Shown: one piece after another, positions 57,004-64,000 of the stretch
How the letters are laid out: each line of letters opens with the position of its first letter
Numbering within the stretch: position 1 is the stretch's first letter
NCBI RefSeq assembly: GCF_004364325.1
Contig: NZ_SOCP01000013.1
Coordinates: 124,001 to 188,000 of the forward strand
Source of the DNA: Actinophytocola oryzae
GTDB lineage: Bacteria > Actinomycetota > Actinomycetes > Mycobacteriales > Pseudonocardiaceae
DNA length: 64,000 nt
Direction: 5' to 3'
Made by a program: the position numbers and the translations under genes
Notes under the pieces: generated by a model
What the model was told of the DNA's origin: nothing
Databases searched by the model: none
Seen by the model: the letters and a program-made list of their open reading frames with translations, nothing else

Positions 57004-58818
57004 TTACAGGTACTGGCCCGTGTTCGTCGCCGTGTCGATCGCCCGACCCGACTCCTGGTTCTTGCCGGTGACGAGGGTGCGGATGTAGACGATCCGCTCC
57101 CCCTTCTTGCCGGAGATCCGCGCCCAGTCGTCCGGGTTGGTCGTGTTGGGCAGGTCCTCGTTCTCCGCGAACTCGTCGACGATCGCGTCCAGCAGGTGCT
57201 GCACGCGCAGGCCGGGCTGCTTGGTCTCCAGCACCGACTTGATCGCCGCCTTCTTCGCCCGGTCCACGATGTTCTGGATCATCGCGCCCGAGTTGAAGTC
57301 GCGGAAGTAGAGGACCTCCTTGTCGCCGTTGGCGTAGGTGACCTCGAGGAACCGGTTGTCCTCGGTCTCCTCGTACATCCGCTCGACCGTGTGCTGGATC
57401 ATCGCGTCGATCGTGGCCTTGGTGTCACCGCCGAACTCGGCGAGGTCCTCGGTGTGGATCGGCAGTGTCGACGTCAGGTACTTCGAGAAGATGTCCCGCG
57501 CCGCCTCGGCGTCCGGCCGCTCGATCTTGATCTTGACGTCCAGGCGGCCGGGCCGCAGGATCGCCGGGTCGATCATGTCCTCGCGGTTGGACGCGCCGAT
57601 GACGATGACGTTCTCGAGGCCCTCGACGCCGTCGATCTCGCTGAGCAGCTGGGGCACGATCGTGGTCTCCACGTCCGAGGACACGCCGCTGCCCCGGGTG
57701 CGGAAGATCGAGTCCATCTCGTCGAAGAACACGATGACCGGTGTGCCCTCCGAGGCCTTCTCCCGCGCGCGCTGGAAGATCAGCCGGATGTGCCGCTCGG
57801 TCTCGCCGACGAACTTGTTGAGCAGCTCGGGGCCCTTGATGTTCAGGAAGTACGACTTGGCCTCGTGTGCCGTGCCGTCACCCCGTGCCTCCGCCACCTT
57901 CTTGGCCAGCGAGTTGGCCACCGCCTTGGCGATGAGGGTCTTGCCACAGCCGGGCGGGCCGTAGAGCAGGACGCCCTTCGGCGGGCGCAGCTCGTACTCG
58001 CGGTACAGCTCCGCGTGCAGGAACGGCAGCTCCACCGCGTCGCGGATCTGCTCGATCTGCCGGAACAGGCCGCCGATGTCCTCGTAGCGCACATCCGGGA
58101 CCTCCTCCAGCACGAGGTCCTCGACCTCGGCCTTCGGCACCCGCTCGTAGGCGTAGCCCGACTTCGAGTCGACCAGCAGCGAGTCACCCGGCTTGAGCGT
58201 CGACTCGCGCAACGGGTCGGCCAGCCAAACCACACGCTCCTCGTCCGCGTGCCCCACCACCAGCGCACGCAGCGGCGGCGTGTCGTCCTGCTCCGCGAGC
58301 AGCTCGCGCAGCGTCGACACCTCGCCGATCCGCTCGAACGTGCCCGCCTCGACGATGGTCAGCGCCTCGTTCAGCCGCACGGACTGGCCGCGACGCAGGT
58401 CACCCACCTCGACCGCGGGTGAGCACGCCACCCGCATCTTGCGGCCCGCCGTGAAGACGTCCACCGTGCCGTCCTCGTGTCCCGAGAGGAACACGCCGTA
58501 GCCGCTCGGCGGCTGCGCGAGCCGGTCGACCTCCTCCCGGAGCGCGAGGAGCTGGCTCCTCGCCTCCCGCAGGGTCTCGACCAGTTTGGCGTTACGCTCA
58601 GTCAACTGGCTGACCCGCTCCGACGCCTCGGCCAACCGCTGCTCGAGCAGGCGGGCATGCCGAGGCGAGTCCGTCAGTTTCCGGCGCAGCAGCGCTACCT
58701 CTTCTTCGAGAAACCGGATCTGGGCAGCCTCTGATGGCTCGTGCCCAGTACCCGGCTCCGGTCCAGCGCCGTGCTCGTCGGCCTCCTCTGGCCGACCACC
58801 GGGACGATCGTGCTGCAT
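57004..58818 (-). CDS. arc: Proteasomal AAA ATPase ARC (Mpa)
   Basis: A 604-residue hexameric unfoldase that binds Pup and feeds substrates to the 20S core. It has an N-terminal coiled coil (about 30-100, captures Pup), tandem OB domains (about 105-225), Walker A GPPGCGKT at 287-294, Walker B VIVFFDEMDS at 361-370 and the terminal GQYL motif that docks on PrcA. ATG 58818 with GGAGGAGG upstream is chosen; the in-frame extension to 58911 spans the promoter. A PafBC-type promoter lies about 35 bp upstream. Confidence 0.97.
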   Translation of the reverse strand: MQHDRPGGRPEEADEHGAGPEPGTGHEPSEAAQIRFLEEEVALLRRKLTDSPRHARLLEQRLAEASERVSQLTERNAKLVETLREARSQLLALREEVDRLAQPPSGYGVFLSGHEDGTVDVFTAGRKMRVACSPAVEVGDLRRGQSVRLNEALTIVEAGTFERIGEVSTLRELLAEQDDTPPLRALVVGHADEERVVWLADPLRESTLKPGDSLLVDSKSGYAYERVPKAEVEDLVLEEVPDVRYEDIGGLFRQIEQIRDAVELPFLHAELYREYELRPPKGVLLYGPPGCGKTLIAKAVANSLAKKVAEARGDGTAHEAKSYFLNIKGPELLNKFVGETERHIRLIFQRAREKASEGTPVIVFFDEMDSIFRTRGSGVSSDVETTIVPQLLSEIDGVEGLENVIVIGASNREDMIDPAILRPGRLDVKIKIERPDAEAARDIFSKYLTSTLPIHTEDLAEFGGDTKATIDAMIQHTVERMYEETEDNRFLEVTYANGDKEVLYFRDFNSGAMIQNIVDRAKKAAIKSVLETKQPGLRVQHLLDAIVDEFAENEDLPNTTNPDDWARISGKKGERIVYIRTLVTGKNQESGRAIDTATNTGQYL

Positions 58819-58852
58819 GTCGGCACCTCCTCCCGAATTTCTGCTTACCCAC

Positions 58853-58875
58853 ACGGTACCGGTGAAGACCGACAA
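58853..58875 (-). promoter_or_regulatory. Candidate PafBC/RecA-NDp promoter of arc
   Basis: Minus-strand TTGTCGGTC, eight bases (TTCACCGG), then TACCGT matches tTGTCRgtg-N8-TAnnnT at 8 of 9 positions with exact spacing. Transcription would start near 58846, leaving a 28-base leader containing the GGAGGAGG site. Confidence 0.6.
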
Positions 58876-59001
58876 AAGAAGACCATCCACATCTCGGAAC
58901 CGTCGCGTCATCTAGCGGAAACTGAGTCTGTCGGAAGTGGATTAGGCCATCTCGGCGCTCAACGGAACCTTCGACCCACTACGGTGCGTCAGGTAGTCGA
59001 C

Positions 59002-59021
59002 CGCGCGCGTACACGCGCGCG
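59002..59021. promoter_or_regulatory. 20-bp perfect palindrome upstream of the 59074 gene
   Basis: Arms CGCGCGCGT and ACGCGCGCG flank AC, 52 bp upstream of the start of the first single-pass protein gene. The alternating CG content could form cruciform or Z-DNA. It may be an operator for the gene to the right; none of the PafBC-type elements precede that gene. The rest of the 255-bp arc divergent region shows nothing else certain. Confidence 0.5.
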
Positions 59022-59073
59022 ACGACCCGGGAGACTCGGCGGGGGTCCGCCACGACAGAGGGAGAGAAGAGCG

Positions 59074-59754
59074 ATGTCGCAACCGCCGCAGTGGGGTGGG
59101 CAGCCGGGGTGGGGGCAGCAGCCCGGCCCAGGTCAGCAGCCTGGTGGCTACCCGCAGCAGGGCGGTTATCCCCAGCAGGGCGGCTACCCGCAGCAAGGCG
59201 GCTTCCCCCAGAGCGGACCCGTGCCACAGCAGTACGGCCAGCCTCAGCAGTACGGCCAGCCCGGTGCGTTTGGGCCGCCCGGGTACGGCTATCCGCCGCG
59301 GAAGAAGAGCCCGATGCCCTGGATCCTGGCCGGCGGCGGTGTGGTCGTCCTGGCGGTCATTGTGATTCTCGTCGTGGTGCTGACGAGCGGCGCTGACACG
59401 TCCAGTCCCGAGGGTGTCGCCCAGGCCGCGGTCGACGCGTTCAACGACAAGGACGCCAACGCCATCAAGGACGTCACCTGCTCGGCGACGAAGGACGCGG
59501 TCGAGAAGGCGCTGGGTGGCGAGGGCCTCGGCATCGGGGGCAGCTCGGACGAGTCCTTCGAAGCGACCGCTGAGCTGGGTGAAGTCAGGACCCGTGGCGA
59601 CGACAGGGCGACGGCGACGATCACCTTCACGGTCACGAAGGTGCCCGCCTCGATGGAGGAGTACGTCAAGGTCGGCGAGTCCCAGGACGAGGAGCTCAAC
59701 CTCGCCAGGGAGAACGGCGACTGGTGCCTGTCCTCGTTCGGCGCGGGTACCTGA
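59074..59754 (+). CDS. Single-pass protein with GGYPQQ repeats and NTF2-like extracellular domain
   Basis: A 226-residue protein. Residues 1-80 are disordered with four GGYPQQ-type repeats and PQQYGQ units. A membrane helix occupies about 87-108 (ILAGGGVVVLAVIVILVVVL), then an outside domain of about 115 residues resembling DUF4878/Rv0361-type folds (PEGVAQAAVDAFNDKDANAI), with the cysteine pair in DVTCSATK and GDWCLSSF. Function unknown. It is the first of four tandem paralogues and is divergent from arc. Confidence 0.85.
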   Translation: MSQPPQWGGQPGWGQQPGPGQQPGGYPQQGGYPQQGGYPQQGGFPQSGPVPQQYGQPQQYGQPGAFGPPGYGYPPRKKSPMPWILAGGGVVVLAVIVILVVVLTSGADTSSPEGVAQAAVDAFNDKDANAIKDVTCSATKDAVEKALGGEGLGIGGSSDESFEATAELGEVRTRGDDRATATITFTVTKVPASMEEYVKVGESQDEELNLARENGDWCLSSFGAGT

Positions 59755-59770
59755 GAGATAACGAAACGGT

Positions 59771-59811
59771 CAACGCGGCCGTCGTCGGGCGTGTCCCGGC
59801 GACGGCCGTTG
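59771..59811 (+). terminator. Terminator after the 59074 gene
   Basis: Arms 59776-59789 (CGGCCGTCGTCGGG) and 59795-59808 pair in 13 of 14 positions around CGTGT, and CAAC/GTTG extends the stem across a bulge. It starts 17 bases after the stop. Its right end overlaps the upstream element of the next gene's promoter. Confidence 0.75.
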
Positions 59812-59831
59812 TCGTGGGGCTCTCCTACGAT
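59809..59831 (+). promoter_or_regulatory. Candidate PafBC/RecA-NDp promoter of the 59932 operon
   Basis: TTGTCGTGG, eight bases (GGCTCTCC), then TACGAT matches tTGTCRgtg-N8-TAnnnT at 7 of 9 positions with exact spacing. A standard -35 is absent at 17 bp. Transcription would start near 59838, about 94 bases before the ATG. Confidence 0.45.
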
Positions 59832-59931
59832 GGGTCTCGTCCCGTGGGCAGACACCGAAGTTCGTGGGAACGGACGGCGCACGCGCTCCGTCTGGTCAGA
59901 GAGACGTGCGTGAGGAGTTCGGGGCCCCAAG

Positions 59932-60570
59932 ATGACGTATCCACCGCAGCAGCCCGGGCAGTCGCCCTACCAGGGCCTCGGCACGTACTCGGGCGGCCCG
60001 GAGAAGAAACGCAACCGCGGCCGGATGGTGGCGATCATCGCGATCGTCGTCCTGGTGGTCGCGGGCGGGGGCGTCGCGACCTACTTCCTCACCAAGAGCG
60101 ACGACAAGTCGAGCGACACCGCGTCCTCCGAACGGAGTAGCGGCGACTCCACGAAGGACACGGGCAGCGACCACAAGTCCTCGGATCCGTCCGACGACGC
60201 GTCATCAGATCGTGACCAGGGTCAAGGCGGCGACGACTCGAACGCCAGCAACTCTCCAGACGACGTACGCGACGACTACATGGCGGCGTACGAGAACAAC
60301 GACTTCTCGGACGTCGTGGACAACTCGTGCGGGGCGTACAAGAAGAAGTTCGGCACGGACACGACCGAGCTGGAGTCCAAGCTGCGGGACTACGACATCA
60401 CGGCGACGCCGGACGGTGACGTCGACGTCGACAGCAAGAACCCGGACACGGCGACCGCGAAGATCGACCTGGCGTTATCGGGCCCGGACGACACGCAGGA
60501 CGCCAAGATCCTGATCAAGATCGTCGACGAGAACGGCAAGTGGCGGTTCTGCGGCGAGGACGAGGCCTGA
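59932..60570 (+). CDS. Single-pass protein with Ser/Asp-rich linker and extracellular domain
   Basis: A 212-residue paralogue. A short Pro/Gln-rich start (MTYPPQQPGQSPYQG), a membrane helix at about 33-52 and a long Ser/Asp-rich linker (about 55-105) lead to a compact outside domain (DDVRDDYMAAYENNDFSDVV) with the cysteine pair in DNSCGAYKKK and WRFCGEDEA. NTF2-like fold likely; function unknown. It opens a three-gene run with the next two paralogues. Confidence 0.82.
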   Translation: MTYPPQQPGQSPYQGLGTYSGGPEKKRNRGRMVAIIAIVVLVVAGGGVATYFLTKSDDKSSDTASSERSSGDSTKDTGSDHKSSDPSDDASSDRDQGQGGDDSNASNSPDDVRDDYMAAYENNDFSDVVDNSCGAYKKKFGTDTTELESKLRDYDITATPDGDVDVDSKNPDTATAKIDLALSGPDDTQDAKILIKIVDENGKWRFCGEDEA

Positions 60571-60601
60571 CCATCCACCGACAAACATCGGAGCCACAGT
60601 C

Positions 60602-61381
60602 ATGACGTACCCGCCGCAGGGGGGCCAGCCGGATCCGTACGGCCAGCAGAACCCGTACGGCCAGCAGCAGGGCCAGCCCCAGTACGGGCAGCAGCCCGGG
60701 CAGTACGGTCAGTACGGTCAGCAGCCCCAGTACGGCCAGGAGCCGCAGTACGGTCAGCCCCAGACGGGCCCCCAGCCGCAGGCAGGGCAGTACGGTCAGT
60801 ACGGGCAGACCAGCCAGTTCGGTCAGGACCCCTACGGGCAGCCGCAGTACGGCGGCCAGCCGGGCTACCCGGGTGGTCAGCCCCCGAAGAACAACAAGGG
60901 CATGATCATCGCGATCGTGGTGATCGCGGTGCTCGTCCTCGGCGGCGGTGGCGTCGCGGTGTGGTTGCTCAACAAGGACGACGACAGCGGCAACAACGCG
61001 GCGCAGGAGACGTCCCAGCCCGCCGACACCGGCGGCAGCGAACCGTCCACCGACGAGGACACGCCGTCGGAGGAGCCGACCGACACCGATACCGACACGG
61101 GCGGCGGAGGCGACCAGGCGGACCTGACCCAGACGGCCAAGGACTACGCGAACGCGGTCAACGGCCAGCAGCGCGACGCCGCGGTCAACCTGACGTGCAC
61201 CAAGGCCGACGCGGGTGTCGTGTACGAGCAGCTCGCCGGCACGGTCCAGGTGGACGCCGGCGCGGTGAACATGATCTCGGACGAGTCGGCGACGGTGGAC
61301 TTCACCGTGCAGGGTGGCGGCAGCCAGGCCATCCCGCTGCTGTTCGAGCTCAAGGACGGATCCTGGTGTGTCTCCGTCTGA
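60602..61381 (+). CDS. Single-pass protein with PQYGQ repeats and extracellular domain
   Basis: A 259-residue paralogue. Residues 1-97 hold about twelve YGQ-type repeats (QPQYGQ, GQYGQYGQ). The membrane helix is at about 100-121 and is followed by a Ser/Thr/Asp/Glu-rich linker and the outside domain (LTQTAKDYANAVNGQQRDAAV), with cysteines in NLTCTKAD and GSWCVSV. The start lies 31 bp after the previous gene. Function unknown. Confidence 0.83.
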   Translation: MTYPPQGGQPDPYGQQNPYGQQQGQPQYGQQPGQYGQYGQQPQYGQEPQYGQPQTGPQPQAGQYGQYGQTSQFGQDPYGQPQYGGQPGYPGGQPPKNNKGMIIAIVVIAVLVLGGGGVAVWLLNKDDDSGNNAAQETSQPADTGGSEPSTDEDTPSEEPTDTDTDTGGGGDQADLTQTAKDYANAVNGQQRDAAVNLTCTKADAGVVYEQLAGTVQVDAGAVNMISDESATVDFTVQGGGSQAIPLLFELKDGSWCVSV

Positions 61382-62069
61382 CGCGCAGAAGCCGGAGGCG
61401 GACGAGCCGTTAGCCGCCGACCAGACCGAGACCGGCGAGACCGACACCGGGCAGAGCGAGACTGTTCGGACCGACGGCGGTCAGACCGTCGAGGCGGAGG
61501 CGGCTCCCCCGGCTGAGCCCGCGGCTCCGGCCGAGCCCGCCGCTTCCGAGAGTTCGACCGCGAACCGGCGTAGAACCTTGCTGTTCTCGGCCGCCGCGGT
61601 GGTGGTGCTGGTCGTCGCCGGACTGGTCGTCTTCCTGGTCACCAGGGGCGACCCGGCCGACGAGGCGGGCGGGCCGTCGGTGCCCGCGATCACCGACGCG
61701 AACTCGCCGAGCAGTGGGGCGCCCGCGCCGCCGCCGTCCTCGGCGACCGGGACGGTCACGGCACCGTCCACGGGCACCGCGGGCTCGACCGGCGGGGACG
61801 CGGATGCCGCCCAGTCGGTCGCCGAGCAGGTGGCCGACGCCATCACGGGTGCCGACGCGGCCACGCTCGTCCAGCTGAGCTGTGAGCCCGGCACGGTCGA
61901 CGACAGCGAGGACACGTTCGACGCGGGCGCCAAGGTCGAGGTCATCGGAGAACCCCAGGTCGACGGCGACACCGCGACGATCAACGTGCGGGTCACGATC
62001 GAGGGCGCCGACCCGGCGGAGGTGCCCATGCCGCTGACCAAGCGGGACGGCCGCTGGTGCATCCCCTGA
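61368..62069 (+). CDS. Single-pass protein with Ala/Pro/Glu-rich tail and extracellular domain
   Basis: A 233-residue paralogue without YGQ repeats; its cytoplasmic tail is Glu/Thr/Pro-rich. The membrane helix lies at about 67-90 (LLFSAAAVVVLVVAGLVVFLV). A Ser/Pro/Gly linker leads to the domain SVAEQVADAITGADAATLVQLSCEPG, with the second cysteine in GRWCIP at the very end. GTG 61368 overlaps the previous stop by 14 bp, so the genes are coupled. Function unknown. Confidence 0.82.
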   Translation: MSPSDAQKPEADEPLAADQTETGETDTGQSETVRTDGGQTVEAEAAPPAEPAAPAEPAASESSTANRRRTLLFSAAAVVVLVVAGLVVFLVTRGDPADEAGGPSVPAITDANSPSSGAPAPPPSSATGTVTAPSTGTAGSTGGDADAAQSVAEQVADAITGADAATLVQLSCEPGTVDDSEDTFDAGAKVEVIGEPQVDGDTATINVRVTIEGADPAEVPMPLTKRDGRWCIP

Positions 62070-62079
62070 CGGGCCGGGG

Positions 62080-62919
62080 TTACGTCGTCGTCTGACGGCC
62101 CCGCCGCTGCGGGCGCGGGGTCACAACTCCGTCCGCGAGGCGGCGGGCCGTCAGCAGGAACGCGGTGTGCGCGACCATCCGGTGGTCCGGGCGCACCGCG
62201 AGGCCGACCACGTGCCACGGGCGCATCAGCGTCTCCCAGGCTTCCGGCTCGGTCCAGCACTGCTGCTCACGCAGCGCCTCGGTCACCCTGGACAGCTGCG
62301 TCGTGGTCGCCACGTACACGACCAGCACGCCGCCGGGGATGAGGTTGGCCGCGACGGTCGGCAGCACCTCCTCCGGCGAGAGCATGTCGAGGATGACGCG
62401 GTCGACCTCGCCCTCGTGCGTGGCCAGGTCGTTGATCCGCAGGTCCCAGTTGGCCGGGCGCTCGCCGAAGAACGCGGTGACGTTGCGGACGGCGTGCACG
62501 GCGTGGTCGTCGCGCACCTCGTAGGAGGTCACGCAGCCGCTGGGGCCGACCGCCCGCAGCAGCGAGCACGTCAGCGCGCCCGAGCCCGCCCCCGCCTCGA
62601 GGACCCGCGCGCCGGGGAAGATGTCGCCCCACATCACGATCTGCCCGGTGTCCTTCGGGTAGATGACCTGGGCGCCGCGTGGCATGGACAGCACGTAGTC
62701 GGCGAGCCGCGGCCGCAGCGCGAGGTAGGCGGTGCCACCGACGGACGTGACCAGCGAGCCCTCCGGACTGCCGATGAGGTCGTCGTGCGCCACCGCGCCG
62801 CGATGGGTGTGGTAGTGCTCGCCCTCCGTGAGCACGAGCGTGTAGTGCCGTCCCTTCGGATCGGTGAGCTGCACCCGATCGCCGACCCGGAACGGTCCGC
62901 TCGCCCTGACCTCCGCCAC
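62080..62919 (-). CDS. trmI: tRNA (adenine-58-N1) methyltransferase TrmI
   Basis: A 279-residue tetrameric methyltransferase that makes m1A58 in the T-loop of tRNA. The N-terminal beta domain (FRVGDRVQLTDPKGRHYTLVL), IYPKDTGQIVMWGDIFPGARVLEAGAGSGALT (SAM motif I) and VDRVILDMLSPEEVLP are characteristic. The start is GTG with AAGGGA upstream. The same gene lies near the proteasome locus in M. tuberculosis. It is convergent with the last tandem paralogue. Confidence 0.94.
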   Translation of the reverse strand: MAEVRASGPFRVGDRVQLTDPKGRHYTLVLTEGEHYHTHRGAVAHDDLIGSPEGSLVTSVGGTAYLALRPRLADYVLSMPRGAQVIYPKDTGQIVMWGDIFPGARVLEAGAGSGALTCSLLRAVGPSGCVTSYEVRDDHAVHAVRNVTAFFGERPANWDLRINDLATHEGEVDRVILDMLSPEEVLPTVAANLIPGGVLVVYVATTTQLSRVTEALREQQCWTEPEAWETLMRPWHVVGLAVRPDHRMVAHTAFLLTARRLADGVVTPRPQRRGRQTTT

Positions 62920-62976
62920 CCGGTTCCCTTCTTCGTGTCCGATGTCCGCAGATCGTCCCAGACCCGGTCACGGCCG

Positions 62977-62999
62977 TTGTCGGTGACCGCCTCTACGCT
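62977..62999 (+). promoter_or_regulatory. Perfect PafBC/RecA-NDp promoter of the 63035 gene
   Basis: TTGTCGGTG, eight bases (ACCGCCTC), then TACGCT fits the consensus tTGTCRgtg-N8-TAnnnT at all defined positions. Transcription should start near 63006, leaving a 29-base leader with AAAGGGGGA before the ATG. It lies in the 115-bp region between divergent trmI and the 63035 gene. Confidence 0.7.
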
Positions 63000-63034
63000 G
63001 ACCGGGCGAGCCGAAGGCCGATCAAAGGGGGATC

Positions 63035-63811
63035 ATGACCTACCCACCTCAGCAGCCGGGGCCGTACGGTCCACAGGATCCCTACGGCCAGCAGCCGTAC
63101 GGACAGCAACCCCAGTACGGCCAGCAGCCGCCCTACGGTCAGCAACCCCAGTACGGGCAGCCCCAGTACGGGCAGCAGCCGCAGTACGGCGCGCCCCAGT
63201 GGGGACAACCCGGCTACCCGGTCGGCCCACCGCCCAGGAAGTCGCGGACCGGCCTGATCACGACCCTCGTCATCGTGGCCGTGCTGGTGATCGGCGGTGG
63301 GGTCGCGGCCTTCTTCCTGCTGCGTGACAACGGGTCGGGCAGTGCCGAGAACCCGCGTGCGGCGGCGGACAGCTTCGTCAAGGAGCTCGGCACGCAGCTC
63401 AGCAAGTCGGTCGACTCCGTGGACCTCAGCGCGCTCAAGCCGCTGACGTGCTCGTCGGACTACGACAAGCTCAACGCCGAACTGAAGGACGCGAAGGAGC
63501 AGCAGAGCACCGCGACCAAGAAGGCCGGGGCGAAGAAGGTGTCCTTCTCGATCTCGGACTTCAAGGAGTCGAACGGCGGCGCCACGTTCACGATGACGCC
63601 GAAGTCCGAGGACGGGAAGGGCGAGAACCCGCTGGACATGACCGTCCAGAAGAGCGGCGACAACTTCGTCGTGTGCGGGCTGTACGGCAAGCAGGGCGAG
63701 GAGCCGGGCGGGGGCTCGACCGGCGGGGAGACGTCGTCGAGCGGCGGTGACGACGACGGCGACGGCGGGAACGGCGGCTCGATCCCGAACCCGATCCCCA
63801 AGACCAGCTAG
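63035..63811 (+). CDS. Single-pass protein with QPQYGQ repeats, candidate DNA-damage gene
   Basis: A 258-residue paralogue. Residues 1-65 consist of YGQQP repeats, the membrane helix is at about 75-96, and the outside domain (AENPRAAADSFVKELGTQL) has cysteines in KPLTCSSDYD and NFVVCGLYG. A Gly/Ser/Asp-rich C-terminal tail follows. Function unknown. It has a perfect RecA-NDp-type promoter. Its stop overlaps the convergent site-2 protease gene by a few bases. Confidence 0.85.
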   Translation: MTYPPQQPGPYGPQDPYGQQPYGQQPQYGQQPPYGQQPQYGQPQYGQQPQYGAPQWGQPGYPVGPPPRKSRTGLITTLVIVAVLVIGGGVAAFFLLRDNGSGSAENPRAAADSFVKELGTQLSKSVDSVDLSALKPLTCSSDYDKLNAELKDAKEQQSTATKKAGAKKVSFSISDFKESNGGATFTMTPKSEDGKGENPLDMTVQKSGDNFVVCGLYGKQGEEPGGGSTGGETSSSGGDDDGDGGNGGSIPNPIPKTS

Positions 63812-64000
63812 AACGGTCGGCGACCGGACAGGCCGGCGCGCAGGTCCTCGCGGTGGAGCACCCCCGAGGGCCTGCCGTCGGAGTCGACGACGAGGAACTG
63901 CCAGGCGGCGGTCTCCTGGACCCGCTCGGCGATGTCCTCCCCCGGCTCGGAGTCCAGGAGTACGGACTCCGGCCGGATCGGCTCGGCGGCCTGCTCGGCG
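63808..64000 (-). CDS. C-terminal CBS region of a site-2 protease-like protein (cut by window edge)
   Basis: The last 64 codons read on the minus strand end VVDSDGRPSGVLHREDLRAGL and then RRPF and a TAG. This is the second half of a CBS domain, of the kind at the C-terminus of actinobacterial M50 site-2 protease homologues that lie next to trmI. Only the tail is visible, so the protease assignment is inferred from context and this CBS pattern. Confidence 0.6.
   Translation of the reverse strand, partial: AEQAAEPIRPESVLLDSEPGEDIAERVQETAAWQFLVVDSDGRPSGVLHREDLRAGLSGRRPF

Noticed and set aside
60602..60890. Repetitive CAGTACGG DNA as a tandem-repeat or CRISPR element
   Set aside because: It encodes in-frame YGQ repeats of a protein tail; the repetition is explained at protein level.
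1..64000. tRNA, rRNA, riboswitch or integrative-element attachment site
   Set aside because: No T-loop-like GGTTCGAATC, rRNA motif or cobalamin riboswitch core was seen in the intergenic regions; a covariance-model scan would be decisive and could not be run.

Overview
The window is high-GC actinobacterial DNA, most probably from a Pseudonocardiales genome (Lentzea, Saccharothrix, Actinosynnema or Amycolatopsis-like). The evidence is the pupylation/20S proteasome locus, the pafB-pafC-tatA-tatC-helY order known from mycobacteria, polyprenol-phosphate mannosyl transfer next to lnt, many GTG starts, and very GC-rich third codon positions. No rRNA, tRNA, CRISPR array or intact mobile element was recognised. 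The species call is inference from gene content.

Layout. 1-2.0 kb: 3' part of ppm1 and lnt (lipoprotein and lipoglycan maturation). 2.0-2.85 kb: degraded DNA. 2.85-6.7 kb: DUF5313 gene, an OhrR-type regulator with a clear operator, a NarL-type two-component pair split by a possible IS110 scar, and a VOC protein. 6.7-8.7 kb: an unusual SRPBCC/acyl-CoA synthetase fusion. 8.8-16.0 kb: a lysine fermentation module (kdd, amidohydrolase, kamD, kamE, kal, GNAT on the minus strand; kamA divergent) that lacks kce. 16-24.7 kb: secreted S37 peptidase, SGNH hydrolase, a membrane P-loop/TPR protein, a PLC-like phosphodiesterase, a CGNR regulator, a methyltransferase, an Lrp regulator and an M24 peptidase. 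24.8-30.0 kb: a DrrAB-type ABC exporter facing a large SARP/NB-ARC/TPR regulator. 30-35.4 kb: 5'-3' exonuclease, TetR with FabH-like and PlsC-like genes, an Eis-type acetyltransferase, a DUF4333 protein.

35.5-43.5 kb: helY, DAG kinase, tatC, tatA, a small membrane protein, a 760-bp purine-skewed non-coding stretch, then pafC and pafB. 43.6-50.9 kb: an accessory block between pafB and pafA with four regulators, a G1-type peptidase, a fatty-acid hydroxylase, an MMPL exporter and a flavin-reductase-like protein. 51.0-58.8 kb: pafA, prcA, prcB, pup, dop, an aldo/keto reductase and arc (mpa), which is the whole Pup-proteasome machinery. 59.1-63.8 kb: five single-pass proteins with Pro/Gln/Gly/Tyr-rich tails surrounding trmI; the window ends in a site-2 protease tail.

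The most interesting signal is a recurrent promoter element matching the PafBC/RecA-NDp DNA-damage consensus (tTGTCRgtg, 8 bases, TAnnnT). It lies with exact spacing upstream of pup, dop, arc and two of the single-pass protein genes, with pafB and pafC encoded in the same window. This suggests a local DNA-damage regulon that includes the pupylation machinery and a family of unknown exported proteins.
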